Source: Nocardioides soli (lineage in GTDB: Bacteria > Actinomycetota > Actinomycetes > Propionibacteriales > Nocardioidaceae). Taken from it: 64,000 nt of DNA. The stretch is from the NCBI RefSeq assembly GCF_014191495.1, contig NZ_JACHWR010000002.1, forward strand, positions 372,001 to 436,000. The letters run 5' to 3'. Position numbers and translations under genes: made by a program. The notes under the pieces are model-generated. The model did no database searches. It was given only the letters and a program-made list of their open reading frames with translations, and was not told where the DNA came from. Positions 1 through 7,637 of this stretch are shown here, one piece after another; the stretch's first letter is position 1; each line of letters starts with the position of its first letter.

Positions 1-2
1 TG

Positions 3-233
3 CAGCACGACATCTTCGACACCGGCCTGCGCCTGATGCAGGAGGACGGTGCCGTCGTCGGCGACCCGGGAGCCCTGCCCGGCGCCGACGACCCGACCCT
101 CCGGGCGTGGTCCGAGTGGCACCACCGCTACTGGTACGCCCGGGCCGCGATGATCTTCGGAGGGACGAACGAGATCCAGCGCAACATCGTGAGTGAACGC
201 GTGCTCGGACTGCCGATGGAGCCTCGACGCTGA
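3..233 (+). CDS. Acyl-CoA dehydrogenase, C-terminal part (5' end outside window)
   Basis: The 5' end lies outside the window; reading frame is open from base 3. The visible 76 residues end with a typical acyl-CoA dehydrogenase C-terminus: an FGGTNEIQRN stretch, which in this family contacts FAD across the subunit interface, then SERVLGLP and the stop. The stop overlaps the start of the next gene (TGATG). Because the next gene is a second, shorter acyl-CoA dehydrogenase, the two may form one heteromeric enzyme, as FadE28/FadE29 (ChsE1/ChsE2) do in mycobacterial sterol side-chain breakdown; that is inference from gene order. The substrate cannot be read from this fragment. Confidence 0.85.
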   Translation, partial: QHDIFDTGLRLMQEDGAVVGDPGALPGADDPTLRAWSEWHHRYWYARAAMIFGGTNEIQRNIVSERVLGLPMEPRR

Positions 234-1261
234 TGACCAACGACATCCTCGACCAGGAGCGGCAGGCGCTCGTCGAGCTGACCGACGACCTGCTCGGTCG
301 CCACTGCGATCTCGACCACCTCCGAGCCCGGCTCGACGAGGGCACCGCGCACACGCCGCAACTCTGGGCCCGACTCACCGAGACCGGCCTGGTCTCGGCA
401 CTCGTGCCGGAGGAGCACGGCGGCGCGGGTCTCGCCCCGGCGTACCTCTCCGGGGTGCTGCACAGCCTCGGCCGGCACGCGGTGCCGGAGCCGTACCTCG
501 AGACCGCCGTGGTCGCGACCGCGGTGCTCGGCGCCCTGCCCGGCGCCGAGGCCGCGACGTGGCTCCAGCGGATCGCCGCCGGAGAGGCGCTCGTCGCCGT
601 CCGGATCGGCGACCTGACGCCGTACGTCGCGCACGCCGCCGACGCCGACCTGCTGCTCGACCTCGCCGACGACGGCGCGATCCGCGGCTACGCACCCGCC
701 GACCTCGACGTCGAGCCGGTCGCGGCCCTCGACCCGCTGCGCCCGCTCGCCCGGGTGGGTCTGCGCGGCGGGGGCGTGCTGCTCGGCAGGTCCGCCGAGG
801 TGGTGGCCCGGGCCCGGACGCTCGCGGTCGCCGGCACCGCCTGCCTGCTCGCCGGCGCCTCGCGGCGGCTGCTCGACCTCACCGTCGAGTACGTCGCGAT
901 GCGCCAGCAGTTCGGCCGGCCGGTCGGCTCCTTCCAGGCCGTCAAGCACAAGGCGGCCGACATGGCGGTGATGGTCGACATGGCCACCGCCGCCGCACTC
1001 TCGGCGTTCGACGCCGTCGACGAGCCGGACGCCTTCCGGCGCGCGGCGGCCGCCAAGGCCTACGCCGGCGACGCGGCCCACCTCGCCAACGTCGAGGCGC
1101 TGCAGCTGCACGGCGGGATCGGCTTCACCTGGGAGTACCACCTGCACATCTGGCTGAAGCGGGTGATGGGCCTGGCCGCGTCGTACGGCACCACGGCGAC
1201 GCTGCGGCGCACGCTCGCGCGCGAGCTGCTCGCGTCGGTCGAGGAGGTGCGGCGCGGATGA
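233..1261 (+). CDS. Short acyl-CoA dehydrogenase (possible partner subunit)
   Basis: A 342-residue acyl-CoA dehydrogenase-fold flavoprotein that would introduce an alpha-beta double bond into an acyl-CoA. The C-terminal half carries MRQQFGRPVGSFQAVKH and QLHGGIGFTWEYHLH, both typical of the family. It is shorter than the usual 380-400 residues, as is common for one subunit of ChsE1/ChsE2-type heterotetramers. The ATG overlaps the stop of the preceding dehydrogenase gene, and its own stop overlaps the ligase start (ATGA), so the genes are probably translationally coupled. Which subunit holds the catalytic base cannot be settled here. Confidence 0.88.
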   Translation: MTNDILDQERQALVELTDDLLGRHCDLDHLRARLDEGTAHTPQLWARLTETGLVSALVPEEHGGAGLAPAYLSGVLHSLGRHAVPEPYLETAVVATAVLGALPGAEAATWLQRIAAGEALVAVRIGDLTPYVAHAADADLLLDLADDGAIRGYAPADLDVEPVAALDPLRPLARVGLRGGGVLLGRSAEVVARARTLAVAGTACLLAGASRRLLDLTVEYVAMRQQFGRPVGSFQAVKHKAADMAVMVDMATAAALSAFDAVDEPDAFRRAAAAKAYAGDAAHLANVEALQLHGGIGFTWEYHLHIWLKRVMGLAASYGTTATLRRTLARELLASVEEVRRG

Positions 1262-2820
1262 GCGACCCGGGAATCGGGTTGGGGTTCTGGCGGCTCGCCG
1301 CGGCCGACCCGGAGGCGCTCGCGGTCGTCGATCCCGACGGCAGCGAGCTGACCCGCGGCGAGCTGGTCGGCCGGGCGAACGCCATCGGCCGGGTGCTCCG
1401 CGAGTGCGGCCTGCAGCGCGGCGACCGGGTCGTCGGCGTGCTGGCCAACGAGTCCTGGGCCCTGGCGCTGGTGCTCGCCTGCCAGCAGGTAGGCAGCTAC
1501 TTCGTCCCCGTCAACACCTCGCTCACCACGGCCGAGGTCTCCTACATCATCGGTGACGCCGACCCGGTCGCGGTGGTCGCCTCGGCGGCATACGCCGACA
1601 CGCTCCGGTCGGCCGCCGACGGGGCCGGCTTCCCGGCCGAGCGCCGGTTCGCGTTCGGCGCCGAGCCGGGGCTGCGCGACCTGACCGCGGAGCTCTGGGG
1701 TGTGGCCACGGGCCCGCTGGAGGACCGGTCGCCGGGCTCCTACCTCGGCTACACGTCGGGCACGACCGGCCGCCCGAAGGGCGTGCTGCGCCGGCTCGCC
1801 GAGGGTGACCCCGACGACGTCTTCGCCGCCGGAGCGGCCTGGCAGCTGGGCATGTTCGGCATCCAGCCCCTCGACGACGGCGTGCACCTGGTGACCTCGC
1901 CGCTCAGCCACACCGCGGTGAGCGGCCTCGCCGTGACGTCGCTGCACTACGGGCACGCGATCGTGCTGATGGCGCGCTTCGACGCGGAGCGGATGCTGGA
2001 GCTGGTGCAGGAGCACGCGGTGACGACGACCCACATGGTCCCGACGCAGCTGCACCGGCTGCTGCGCCTGCCCGACGACGTGCGCGCGGCGTACGACGTG
2101 AGCAGCATGCGCAACCTCGTGCACGGCGCCGGCCCGTGCCCCGCGTCGGTCAAGCGGGCGATGATCGACTGGTTCGGCCCGGTGGTCTGGGAGTACTACG
2201 GCGCCACCGAGGCGGCCGGCACCGTGATCGCCTCCGCGGAGTGGCTCGAGCGGCCCGGCAGCGTGGGCCGGCCGCAGCCGGGCGCCGAGGTGCGCGTCCT
2301 GGACGCCGACGGCGCCGAGGTGCCGGCGGGGGTGTCTGGCGTGGTGTACCTGCGGATGGGTGCCCACGCGTTCGAGTACCGCGGCGACGAGGACAAGACC
2401 AGGTCGACGCGGCACGGTGACTTCGTCACCGTCGGCGACCTCGGCCACCTCGACGAGGCGGGCTACCTGTTCCTGCTCGGCCGCACCGCCGAGGTGATCG
2501 TCAGCGGCGGCGTCAACATCTACCCCGCGGAGGTCGAGGCGGCGCTGCTCGAGCATCCCGACGTGCAGGATGCCGGCGTCATCGGACTGCCCGACCCGGA
2601 GTGGGGCGAGTCGGTGTGCGCGGTCGTCCAGGTGTCGTCCGGCTCGCCGTTGACCGAGGACGTCAGCTCGGCGGCCGCCGAGCTGACGGCGTTCCTGGGC
2701 GACCGGGTCGCGCGCTACAAGCTGCCGCGCCGGTTCCAGGTCGTCGCCGAGCTCCCGCGCGGAGCCAACGGCAAGCTCCGCAAGCATCTGCTGCCCGATC
2801 TCGTCAGGGAGACCACGTGA
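1258..2820 (+). CDS. AMP-forming acyl-CoA synthetase (FadD-like)
   Basis: A 520-residue member of the ANL adenylating superfamily, which activates a carboxylic acid to its CoA thioester using ATP. The phosphate-binding motif YTSGTTGRPKG begins at residue 165; YYGATEA (A5 motif), GDLGHLDEAGYLFLLGR (A7/A8) and a C-terminal PRGANGKLRK lysine motif (A10) follow in order, so both domains are complete. The ATG was chosen because it overlaps the upstream stop (ATGA) and gives a normal length. Its place between two dehydrogenases and a DUF35/thiolase pair suggests it activates the acid that the cluster degrades; the substrate is unknown. Confidence 0.9.
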   Translation: MSDPGIGLGFWRLAAADPEALAVVDPDGSELTRGELVGRANAIGRVLRECGLQRGDRVVGVLANESWALALVLACQQVGSYFVPVNTSLTTAEVSYIIGDADPVAVVASAAYADTLRSAADGAGFPAERRFAFGAEPGLRDLTAELWGVATGPLEDRSPGSYLGYTSGTTGRPKGVLRRLAEGDPDDVFAAGAAWQLGMFGIQPLDDGVHLVTSPLSHTAVSGLAVTSLHYGHAIVLMARFDAERMLELVQEHAVTTTHMVPTQLHRLLRLPDDVRAAYDVSSMRNLVHGAGPCPASVKRAMIDWFGPVVWEYYGATEAAGTVIASAEWLERPGSVGRPQPGAEVRVLDADGAEVPAGVSGVVYLRMGAHAFEYRGDEDKTRSTRHGDFVTVGDLGHLDEAGYLFLLGRTAEVIVSGGVNIYPAEVEAALLEHPDVQDAGVIGLPDPEWGESVCAVVQVSSGSPLTEDVSSAAAELTAFLGDRVARYKLPRRFQVVAELPRGANGKLRKHLLPDLVRETT

Positions 2821-3212
2821 AGCCCGTCCCCAGTCCGACACCCGACACCCAGGAGTGGTTCGACCGCATCGACGCGGGCTCGCTCACCGTGCCGCGCTGC
2901 CGAGCCTGCGCGTCGTACTTCCTGTACCCGCGCAGCGTCTGCCCGCGCTGCGGCGCGCGCTCGGTGGAGCTGGTCGAGGCGGCCGGCACCGGGACCCTGA
3001 TGTCCTTCGTGGTCAACCACCGTGGGCCGTCCGGGTTCGACCCGCCGTACGTGCTGGCCGTCGTCAGGCTGGCCGAGGGGCCGCACCTGACGGGGACGCT
3101 GGTCACCGACCAGCCGGCCCTCGTCGAGGTCGACGCGCCGGTGCGCGTGGCGTTCGAGCAGCGCGGCGACCGCCGTGTGGTGTGTTTCGAGCTGGAGGAC
3201 GAGCGCGGATGA
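2817..3212 (+). CDS. Zinc-ribbon/OB-fold protein (DUF35 family)
   Basis: A 131-residue two-part protein. An N-terminal zinc ribbon is shown by Cys28, Cys31, Cys42 and Cys45 (CRAC and CPRC pairs), followed by a beta-rich OB-fold domain of the DUF35/ACP-like type. Proteins of this family pair with thiolase-fold enzymes; examples are the ChsH2 DUF35 domain with the aldolase Ltp2, and archaeal HMG-CoA synthase partners. The next gene is indeed thiolase-like. The GTG start overlaps the stop of the ligase gene (GTGA) and removes a long, unlikely N-terminal extension. It probably acts as a CoA-ester channel or scaffold rather than as an enzyme. Confidence 0.85.
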   Translation: MKPVPSPTPDTQEWFDRIDAGSLTVPRCRACASYFLYPRSVCPRCGARSVELVEAAGTGTLMSFVVNHRGPSGFDPPYVLAVVRLAEGPHLTGTLVTDQPALVEVDAPVRVAFEQRGDRRVVCFELEDERG

Positions 3213-4363
3213 CGCTGCGCGGAGCGGTCGCGATCATCGGAGCGGCCGAGAGCACCGACCTGGGCAAGATCCCCGACAAGTCCGCCCTGGAGCTGCACGT
3301 CGACGCGGCGCTCAACGCGCTCGCGGACTGCGGGCTCACGCCGGCGGACGTCGACGGCGTGGCCTCGGCCGGCGAGATGCCGGTCGACGTCGCCGACTAC
3401 CTCGGCATCGTGCCGGAGTACCTCGACGGCACGAACGTCGGCGGGTCGTCGTACATGCTGCACGTGCGTCACGCGATGGCCGCGATCTCGGCCGGCCTGT
3501 GCGAGACCGTGCTCGTCACCCACGGCGAGTCGGGCCGGTCGCGGATCGGCATGGTCCCGTGGGCCCCGGCGCCGCAGTCGCTGATGGCGCAGCTCGAGGT
3601 GCCGCACGGCCCGGTGGGCGCGCCCTCGCTCTTCCCGATCGGGGTGCGCCGCTACATGGCGGAGTACGGCATGACGCGCGAGCAGCTCGCCATGGTCCCG
3701 GTGGTGCAGCGGCAATGGGCGGCGATGAACCCGCGGGCGAAGCTCCGTGACCCGATCACGGTCGACGACGTGCTGTCGTCGCCGGTCATCGCCGACCCGG
3801 TGCACCTCCTGCACTGCTGCCTGGTCACCGACGGAGGCGGCGCCCTCGTGCTCACCTCGGCCGAGCGGGCCCGGGCGATGGACCTGTCGACGCCGCCCGT
3901 CTACGTGCTCGGCGCCGGCGAGTCCAGCGAGTCCTCCGTGGTCTCCGGCCTGGAGAGCCTCACGTCGTCGCGGGCGATCCGCATCGGCGGGCAGCGGGCC
4001 TTCGAGCAGGCCGGGCTGCGGCACGACGAGGTCGACCACCTGATGATCTACGACGCGTTCGCGCACGTCCCGATCTACGGCCTCGAGGACCTCGGGTTCG
4101 TGGGGCGCGGCGAGGCGCCGGCGTTCATCGCCGACGGCAACACGGCGCCCGGCGGGCGGTTGCCGCTGAACACCAACGGCGGCGGCCTGGCCTACACGCA
4201 CACCGGCATGTACGGGATGTTCGCGATCCAGGAGGGCGTTCGCCAGGTGCGCGGCACGGCGCCGGCGCAGGTCGCGGGCGTGGACATCAGCGTCGTCACC
4301 GGTGTCGGCGGCATGTTCATGAGCTCCGGAACCCTGGTCCTGGGCAGTCCCGCGACCGTCTGA
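3209..4363 (+). CDS. Thiolase-fold protein without nucleophilic Cys (Ltp2-like aldolase or SCP-x-type thiolase)
   Basis: A 384-residue thiolase-superfamily protein of the lipid-transfer/SCP-x branch. Where normal members have the nucleophilic Cys (compare ENACASG in the gene at 18327), this protein reads NVGGSSYM (residues 76-83), so the acyl-transfer Cys appears absent. The C-terminal NTNGGGLAYTH loop is conserved in shape. Loss of this Cys is known for Ltp2, which catalyses a retro-aldol cleavage in sterol side-chain breakdown with a DUF35 partner; here a DUF35 gene sits immediately upstream with overlapping stop and start. Retro-aldolase activity is therefore a reasonable inference; unconventional thiolase is the alternative. 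Confidence 0.82.
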   Translation: MTLRGAVAIIGAAESTDLGKIPDKSALELHVDAALNALADCGLTPADVDGVASAGEMPVDVADYLGIVPEYLDGTNVGGSSYMLHVRHAMAAISAGLCETVLVTHGESGRSRIGMVPWAPAPQSLMAQLEVPHGPVGAPSLFPIGVRRYMAEYGMTREQLAMVPVVQRQWAAMNPRAKLRDPITVDDVLSSPVIADPVHLLHCCLVTDGGGALVLTSAERARAMDLSTPPVYVLGAGESSESSVVSGLESLTSSRAIRIGGQRAFEQAGLRHDEVDHLMIYDAFAHVPIYGLEDLGFVGRGEAPAFIADGNTAPGGRLPLNTNGGGLAYTHTGMYGMFAIQEGVRQVRGTAPAQVAGVDISVVTGVGGMFMSSGTLVLGSPATV

Positions 4364-4392
4364 CCCACTCACTCGAGCGACAGGAGTCGTCG

Positions 4393-5586
4393 ATGTACGG
4401 CAGTTCCGCGGCCCGGCGCCGCACCATGGTCCTCGGCGCGGCCGCGCTGGCCCTCGCGCTGACCCTCGCGCTGGCCGGCTGCGGTGGCGGCGACGACAGT
4501 GGCGACGGTGGCGAGGTCTACCTCGTCGGCGCGCCGATCGTGCAGTCCGGACCGGGCGCGTTCGCCGGCGTACCGGTGGCTCAGGGCATCGAGCTCGCGG
4601 TCTCCGAGATCAACGAGAGCGGATTCCTCGGCGACGATGCGCGGCTCGAGCTGGAGATCGTCGACACCGCCGGCGACCCGGCGAAGGCGATCGCGGCCTA
4701 CAAGCAGCTCGAGGCCGACGGTGCCGCCGGCCTGCTGTGCTGCACGCTCGGAGGCGAGGCCGGGGCGCTCGCCCCGCAGCTGGCCGCGGGATCGACGGCC
4801 GCCGTCGTGACCGTGTCGATCCTCGAGGGACTGGCCAGCCCACCCCACCTGTTCCGGCCCTTCGAGGTGCCCTCGGAGTCGGGCGGCACCTACGACCAGT
4901 TCCTCGACGACGTCCTCGGCGACGGCGGCTACGCCGACGCGGTGATGGTCGTCAACGACGACAACGACGCGATGGTCCAGGACGGCAAGGTGTACGCCGC
5001 CGGTCTGGCGCGCCACGACGTCGAGCTGCTCGAGACGATCAAGGTCGGCACGGCGGAGACCTCCTACACCGGCGTCGCGACCCAGATCGCCGCCGCCGAC
5101 CCCGCCGTCGTGGTCGCCAGCACCATCGGCTCCGCGACGGCCAACCTGGCCAAGGCGCTGCGCGAGCGCGGCTACGACAGGCCGATCGTCTCCAACGTCG
5201 GCGCGGACAGCCGCGCGGCGTACGACGCCTCGGCGGGCGCGATGGCCGGCACGATCTTCCCCACGCCGTACCACGCGGACTTCCCGGTCAACGACCTCGG
5301 CGAGGAGTTCGCCGCGGCGTACAGCGAGGAGTACGGCAGCGCCCCCGACATGTTCGCCGCCCAGGGCTACACCGCCACCTGGCTCCTCGCGACCGCGATC
5401 CGCGACGCGGGCAGCGGCGACCCCGAGGACGTCGGCGCCGCCCTGACCGCGATCGAGCAGCAGGAGAGCGTCTACGGCGACATCAGCTACCACGACGGCC
5501 AGGCCGAGGTCGCCGACCCGGCACGCCACCTGGTCTGGGGCGACAACGGCACCCTCACCGAGTGGGCCAGCTCCCACGGTGGTTGA
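4393..5586 (+). CDS. ABC transporter substrate-binding lipoprotein, Leu/Ile/Val-binding family
   Basis: A 397-residue periplasmic-binding-fold type I protein. The N-terminus has a twin-arginine-like basic stretch (AARRRTMVLG), a hydrophobic core and a lipobox LAGC, followed by a Gly/Asp-rich linker, so it should be exported and lipid-anchored. It is most likely the solute-binding component of the livHMGF-type importer at 10966-14302. Such importers are often recruited for aromatic or steroid acids when they lie among acyl-CoA catabolic genes. The stop codon lies inside the first copy of the intergenic repeat, so the terminal His-Gly-Gly is encoded by the repeat. Confidence 0.88.
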   Translation: MYGSSAARRRTMVLGAAALALALTLALAGCGGGDDSGDGGEVYLVGAPIVQSGPGAFAGVPVAQGIELAVSEINESGFLGDDARLELEIVDTAGDPAKAIAAYKQLEADGAAGLLCCTLGGEAGALAPQLAAGSTAAVVTVSILEGLASPPHLFRPFEVPSESGGTYDQFLDDVLGDGGYADAVMVVNDDNDAMVQDGKVYAAGLARHDVELLETIKVGTAETSYTGVATQIAAADPAVVVASTIGSATANLAKALRERGYDRPIVSNVGADSRAAYDASAGAMAGTIFPTPYHADFPVNDLGEEFAAAYSEEYGSAPDMFAAQGYTATWLLATAIRDAGSGDPEDVGAALTAIEQQESVYGDISYHDGQAEVADPARHLVWGDNGTLTEWASSHGG

Positions 5587-6101
5587 GGAAGGCGCGCTAG
5601 CGCCTGGGGCGTGACGGTGGTTGAGGAAGGCGCGCTAGCGCCTGGGGGGGTCACGGTGGTTGAGGAAGGCGCGCTAGCGCCTGTCTCGAAACCACCTGGT
5701 CCGCGCGTGCGGCTGGTGTCGGCGTCCTCCCGGAGGCGCCAGTGTGGGTGCGCATCCTCCGCCGTCAAGGGTCCGCTTCGCCGCTTCGCGCCCTTGACGG
5801 CTCCTCCCGCGCACCCGTTTGGCGCCTATCGGGACGACGCCGACCTGCGGTCGGGACGCGCGTTGGCTGGGTGGGTTTCGAGACGGTTGCTAGCGCAACC
5901 TCCTCAACCACCGTCGCCGGGACCACGGTGGTTGAGGAAGGCGCGCTGGCGCCTGTCTCGAAACCACCACCCAGCGCCCGACCGACCGCATCCGCCGACG
6001 CAGCAGGGTTTCGAGACGGTTGCTAGCGCAACCTCCTCAACCACCGTCGTCGGGGGCACGGTGGTTGAGGAAGGCGCGCTAGCGCCTGTCTCGAAACCAC
6101 C
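5576..6101. repeat. Array of seven palindromic repeat elements (REP/BIME-like)
   Basis: Seven copies of a roughly 30-45-base element fill this non-coding gap. Plus-oriented copies contain GGTGGTTGAGGAAGGCGCGC and lie at about 5576-5605, 5614-5645, 5653-5697, 5925-5968 and 6058-6101; inverted copies containing TTTCGAGACGGTTGCTAGCG lie at about 5873-5914 and 6007-6046. Full copies have outer arms GGTGGTT/AACCACC and an inner GCTAGC core. The last four copies form two head-to-head pairs, as in bacterial interspersed mosaic elements. No transposase of the RAYT type is visible. Function is unknown; hairpin formation and transcription termination are possible. Confidence 0.85.
5701..5866. repeat. 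Large imperfect hairpin between repeat copies
   Basis: The 166 bases between the third and fourth repeat copies are an imperfect inverted repeat. Left-arm blocks such as CCGCGCGT, GTCGGCGTC, AGGCGCCA, GGGTGCGC and GCCGTCAAGGG recur as reverse complements in reverse order (GCCCTTGACGGC, GCGCACCC, TGGCGCCT, GACGCCGAC, ACGCGCG), with a loop near 5772-5790. With the flanking opposed repeat copies the symmetry extends over about 5653-5914. No convincing coding potential was seen. It could be a non-autonomous mobile element or a structured RNA; neither is shown. Confidence 0.7.
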
Positions 6102-6229
6102 CCTCCACAAGACATCCGATCCGGGTGTGGAGGAGCGCCCCGGATCGTGACCTGTTCGTGACCCAGAACCCTGTGGAATAAGGGGATTCAGGGCCTTGAG
6201 TGTCGGTGGCGGGTGCTTGAGTAGGGGTC

Positions 6230-7474
6230 ATGACAGCACAGGCCACGCCGCGACACCGGGTGTCGACGACGACCGCGCAGATGCGCGAGCTCGCCGACGC
6301 GGTGGCCGATGCGTCGGTGTGGTCCATGGACCCTGCCGAGGCCGGCGCGACGCTGGTCGAGTTGACCCGGTTGGCGGCGCAGGTCAGCGAGCTGCAGGCC
6401 CGGGTCGCCGCGCACGCCGACACCATCCACGTCGGCGAAGAGGTGGGTGCCTCCAGTGCGGCGAACTGGCTGGCCCACCAGACGAAGGCGACCCGGGCGG
6501 CGCCGTACGGCGCGGTGCGGCTCGGCCACGACCTCGAACAGCACCCCATGACGCGGGAGGCGCTCGCGGCCGGGGAGATCGACGTCGAGCGGGCGCGGGT
6601 GGTGCTCCGGTGGGTCGACCGACTCCCCACCGACCTCGACACCGACACCCGGGAGAAGGCCGAGGCGCACCTACTCGCCGAGGCGCGTCATCACGACGCG
6701 AAGGCGTTGGGCCGGCTGGGGCGGCGGCTGTGGGAGGTCATCGCCCCAGCCGAGGCCGACGCCCACGAAGCCGACATCCTCCAACGGCAGGAGGCGGCCG
6801 CGCTGCGGGCCTGCTCGCTGACGATGGTCGACGACGGGGACGGCAAGACCCGCGGTCGGTTCACGCTGCCGACCTATCACGCCGCCGCCCTCAAGAAGAT
6901 CCTGATGGCCCTGGCCGCCCCGAAGCACGTGGCGGCGACCCAGGGCCCCGGCGTGGAGCGGCGGCCCGGTCCCGAGGCGCTGGGTCGGGCGCTGTGCGAG
7001 CTGATCGAGCGCTACCCGGTCGACCGGCTGCCGGCCACCGGCGGTGTGAACGCCACCGTCGTGGTGGTGATCGACGAGGACACCCTCACGGGCCGGCTGG
7101 AGAAGGCCGGGATCTTGGACACCGGCGACCGGATCTCACCCGCGATGGCGCGGCGACTCGCCTGCGAGGCCGGCATCATTCCCGCCGTCCTGGGCGGTGC
7201 CTCGGTCCCGCTGGACCTGGGTAGGCGGAGTCGGTATCACAGCGAGCATCAGCGGATCGCGATGTTCCTGCGCGACCGCGGTTGCCGCGCCGAGGGCTGC
7301 GACCGCACGGCCGGCCTCCACGCCCACCACCAGACCAGATGGGCCGATGGAGGCCACACCAACCTCACCGACAGCGCGTCCCTGTGCGCCTGGCACCACA
7401 CCCTCATCCACGACCCGGCCTACGTGACGAGGTACCTCCCCAACGGGAAGATCCAGTTCCACCGGCGAACGTGA
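6230..7474 (+). CDS. DUF222/HNH endonuclease-domain protein (13E12 repeat family)
   Basis: A 414-residue protein with an N-terminal all-helical DUF222 region and a C-terminal HNH nuclease domain. The HNH part shows a CRAEGCDRTAG zinc-type knuckle, then HAHHQTRWADGG, NLT and CAWHHTLIHD, the ordered His/Asn/His metal-binding motif. This matches the actinobacterial 13E12/REP13E12-like family, which occurs in many paralogous copies in Nocardioides and mycobacteria. The cellular role is not established; a mobile-element or DNA-end function is commonly supposed. It lies directly after the palindromic repeat array and stands alone between unrelated operons. Confidence 0.88.
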   Translation: MTAQATPRHRVSTTTAQMRELADAVADASVWSMDPAEAGATLVELTRLAAQVSELQARVAAHADTIHVGEEVGASSAANWLAHQTKATRAAPYGAVRLGHDLEQHPMTREALAAGEIDVERARVVLRWVDRLPTDLDTDTREKAEAHLLAEARHHDAKALGRLGRRLWEVIAPAEADAHEADILQRQEAAALRACSLTMVDDGDGKTRGRFTLPTYHAAALKKILMALAAPKHVAATQGPGVERRPGPEALGRALCELIERYPVDRLPATGGVNATVVVVIDEDTLTGRLEKAGILDTGDRISPAMARRLACEAGIIPAVLGGASVPLDLGRRSRYHSEHQRIAMFLRDRGCRAEGCDRTAGLHAHHQTRWADGGHTNLTDSASLCAWHHTLIHDPAYVTRYLPNGKIQFHRRT

Positions 7475-7489
7475 GGTCAGGCTCAGATT

Positions 7490-7637
7490 CGGCCTGGCTC
7501 CCCGAGCTCGCTCGGTCGACCACGGCGACAGCTTCTTCGCCACCACGGTGCTGGCTGGCCTGCGAGAGATCGCTGCGATCACCTGGCGCGCGACACCTTC
7601 CGGCAAGATCACGATCAACCTCGGCCGATCCGGCAGA
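7490..7637 (+). other. Possible gene remnant between HNH gene and LLM operon
   Basis: This gap contains a short open stretch that reads like protein (around 7515-7637: DHGDSFFATTVLAGLREIA, then a GKITINLGRSGR segment) but has no credible start, ribosome site or family assignment, and runs into the minus-strand gene. It may be the decayed end of a gene lost when the HNH gene or repeats inserted. Treat as unassigned sequence. Confidence 0.25.

Noticed and set aside
128..2841. Long minus-strand open frames opposite the acyl-CoA dehydrogenase and ligase genes
   Set aside because: They show no domain, are rich in Arg/His/Gly typical of antisense GC-rich frames, and conflict with well-supported plus-strand genes.
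5576..6101. CRISPR array
   Set aside because: Repeat spacing is irregular, orientations alternate, there are no uniform spacers and no cas genes.
5611..6150. Plus-strand open frame through the repeat array
   Set aside because: Its protein consists of repeated translations of the palindromic element (VVEEGALAPVSKPP), so it reflects DNA repetition.
6230..7474. HNH gene as part of an active homing or transposing element with defined ends
   Set aside because: No terminal repeats or target duplication could be matched around the gene itself.
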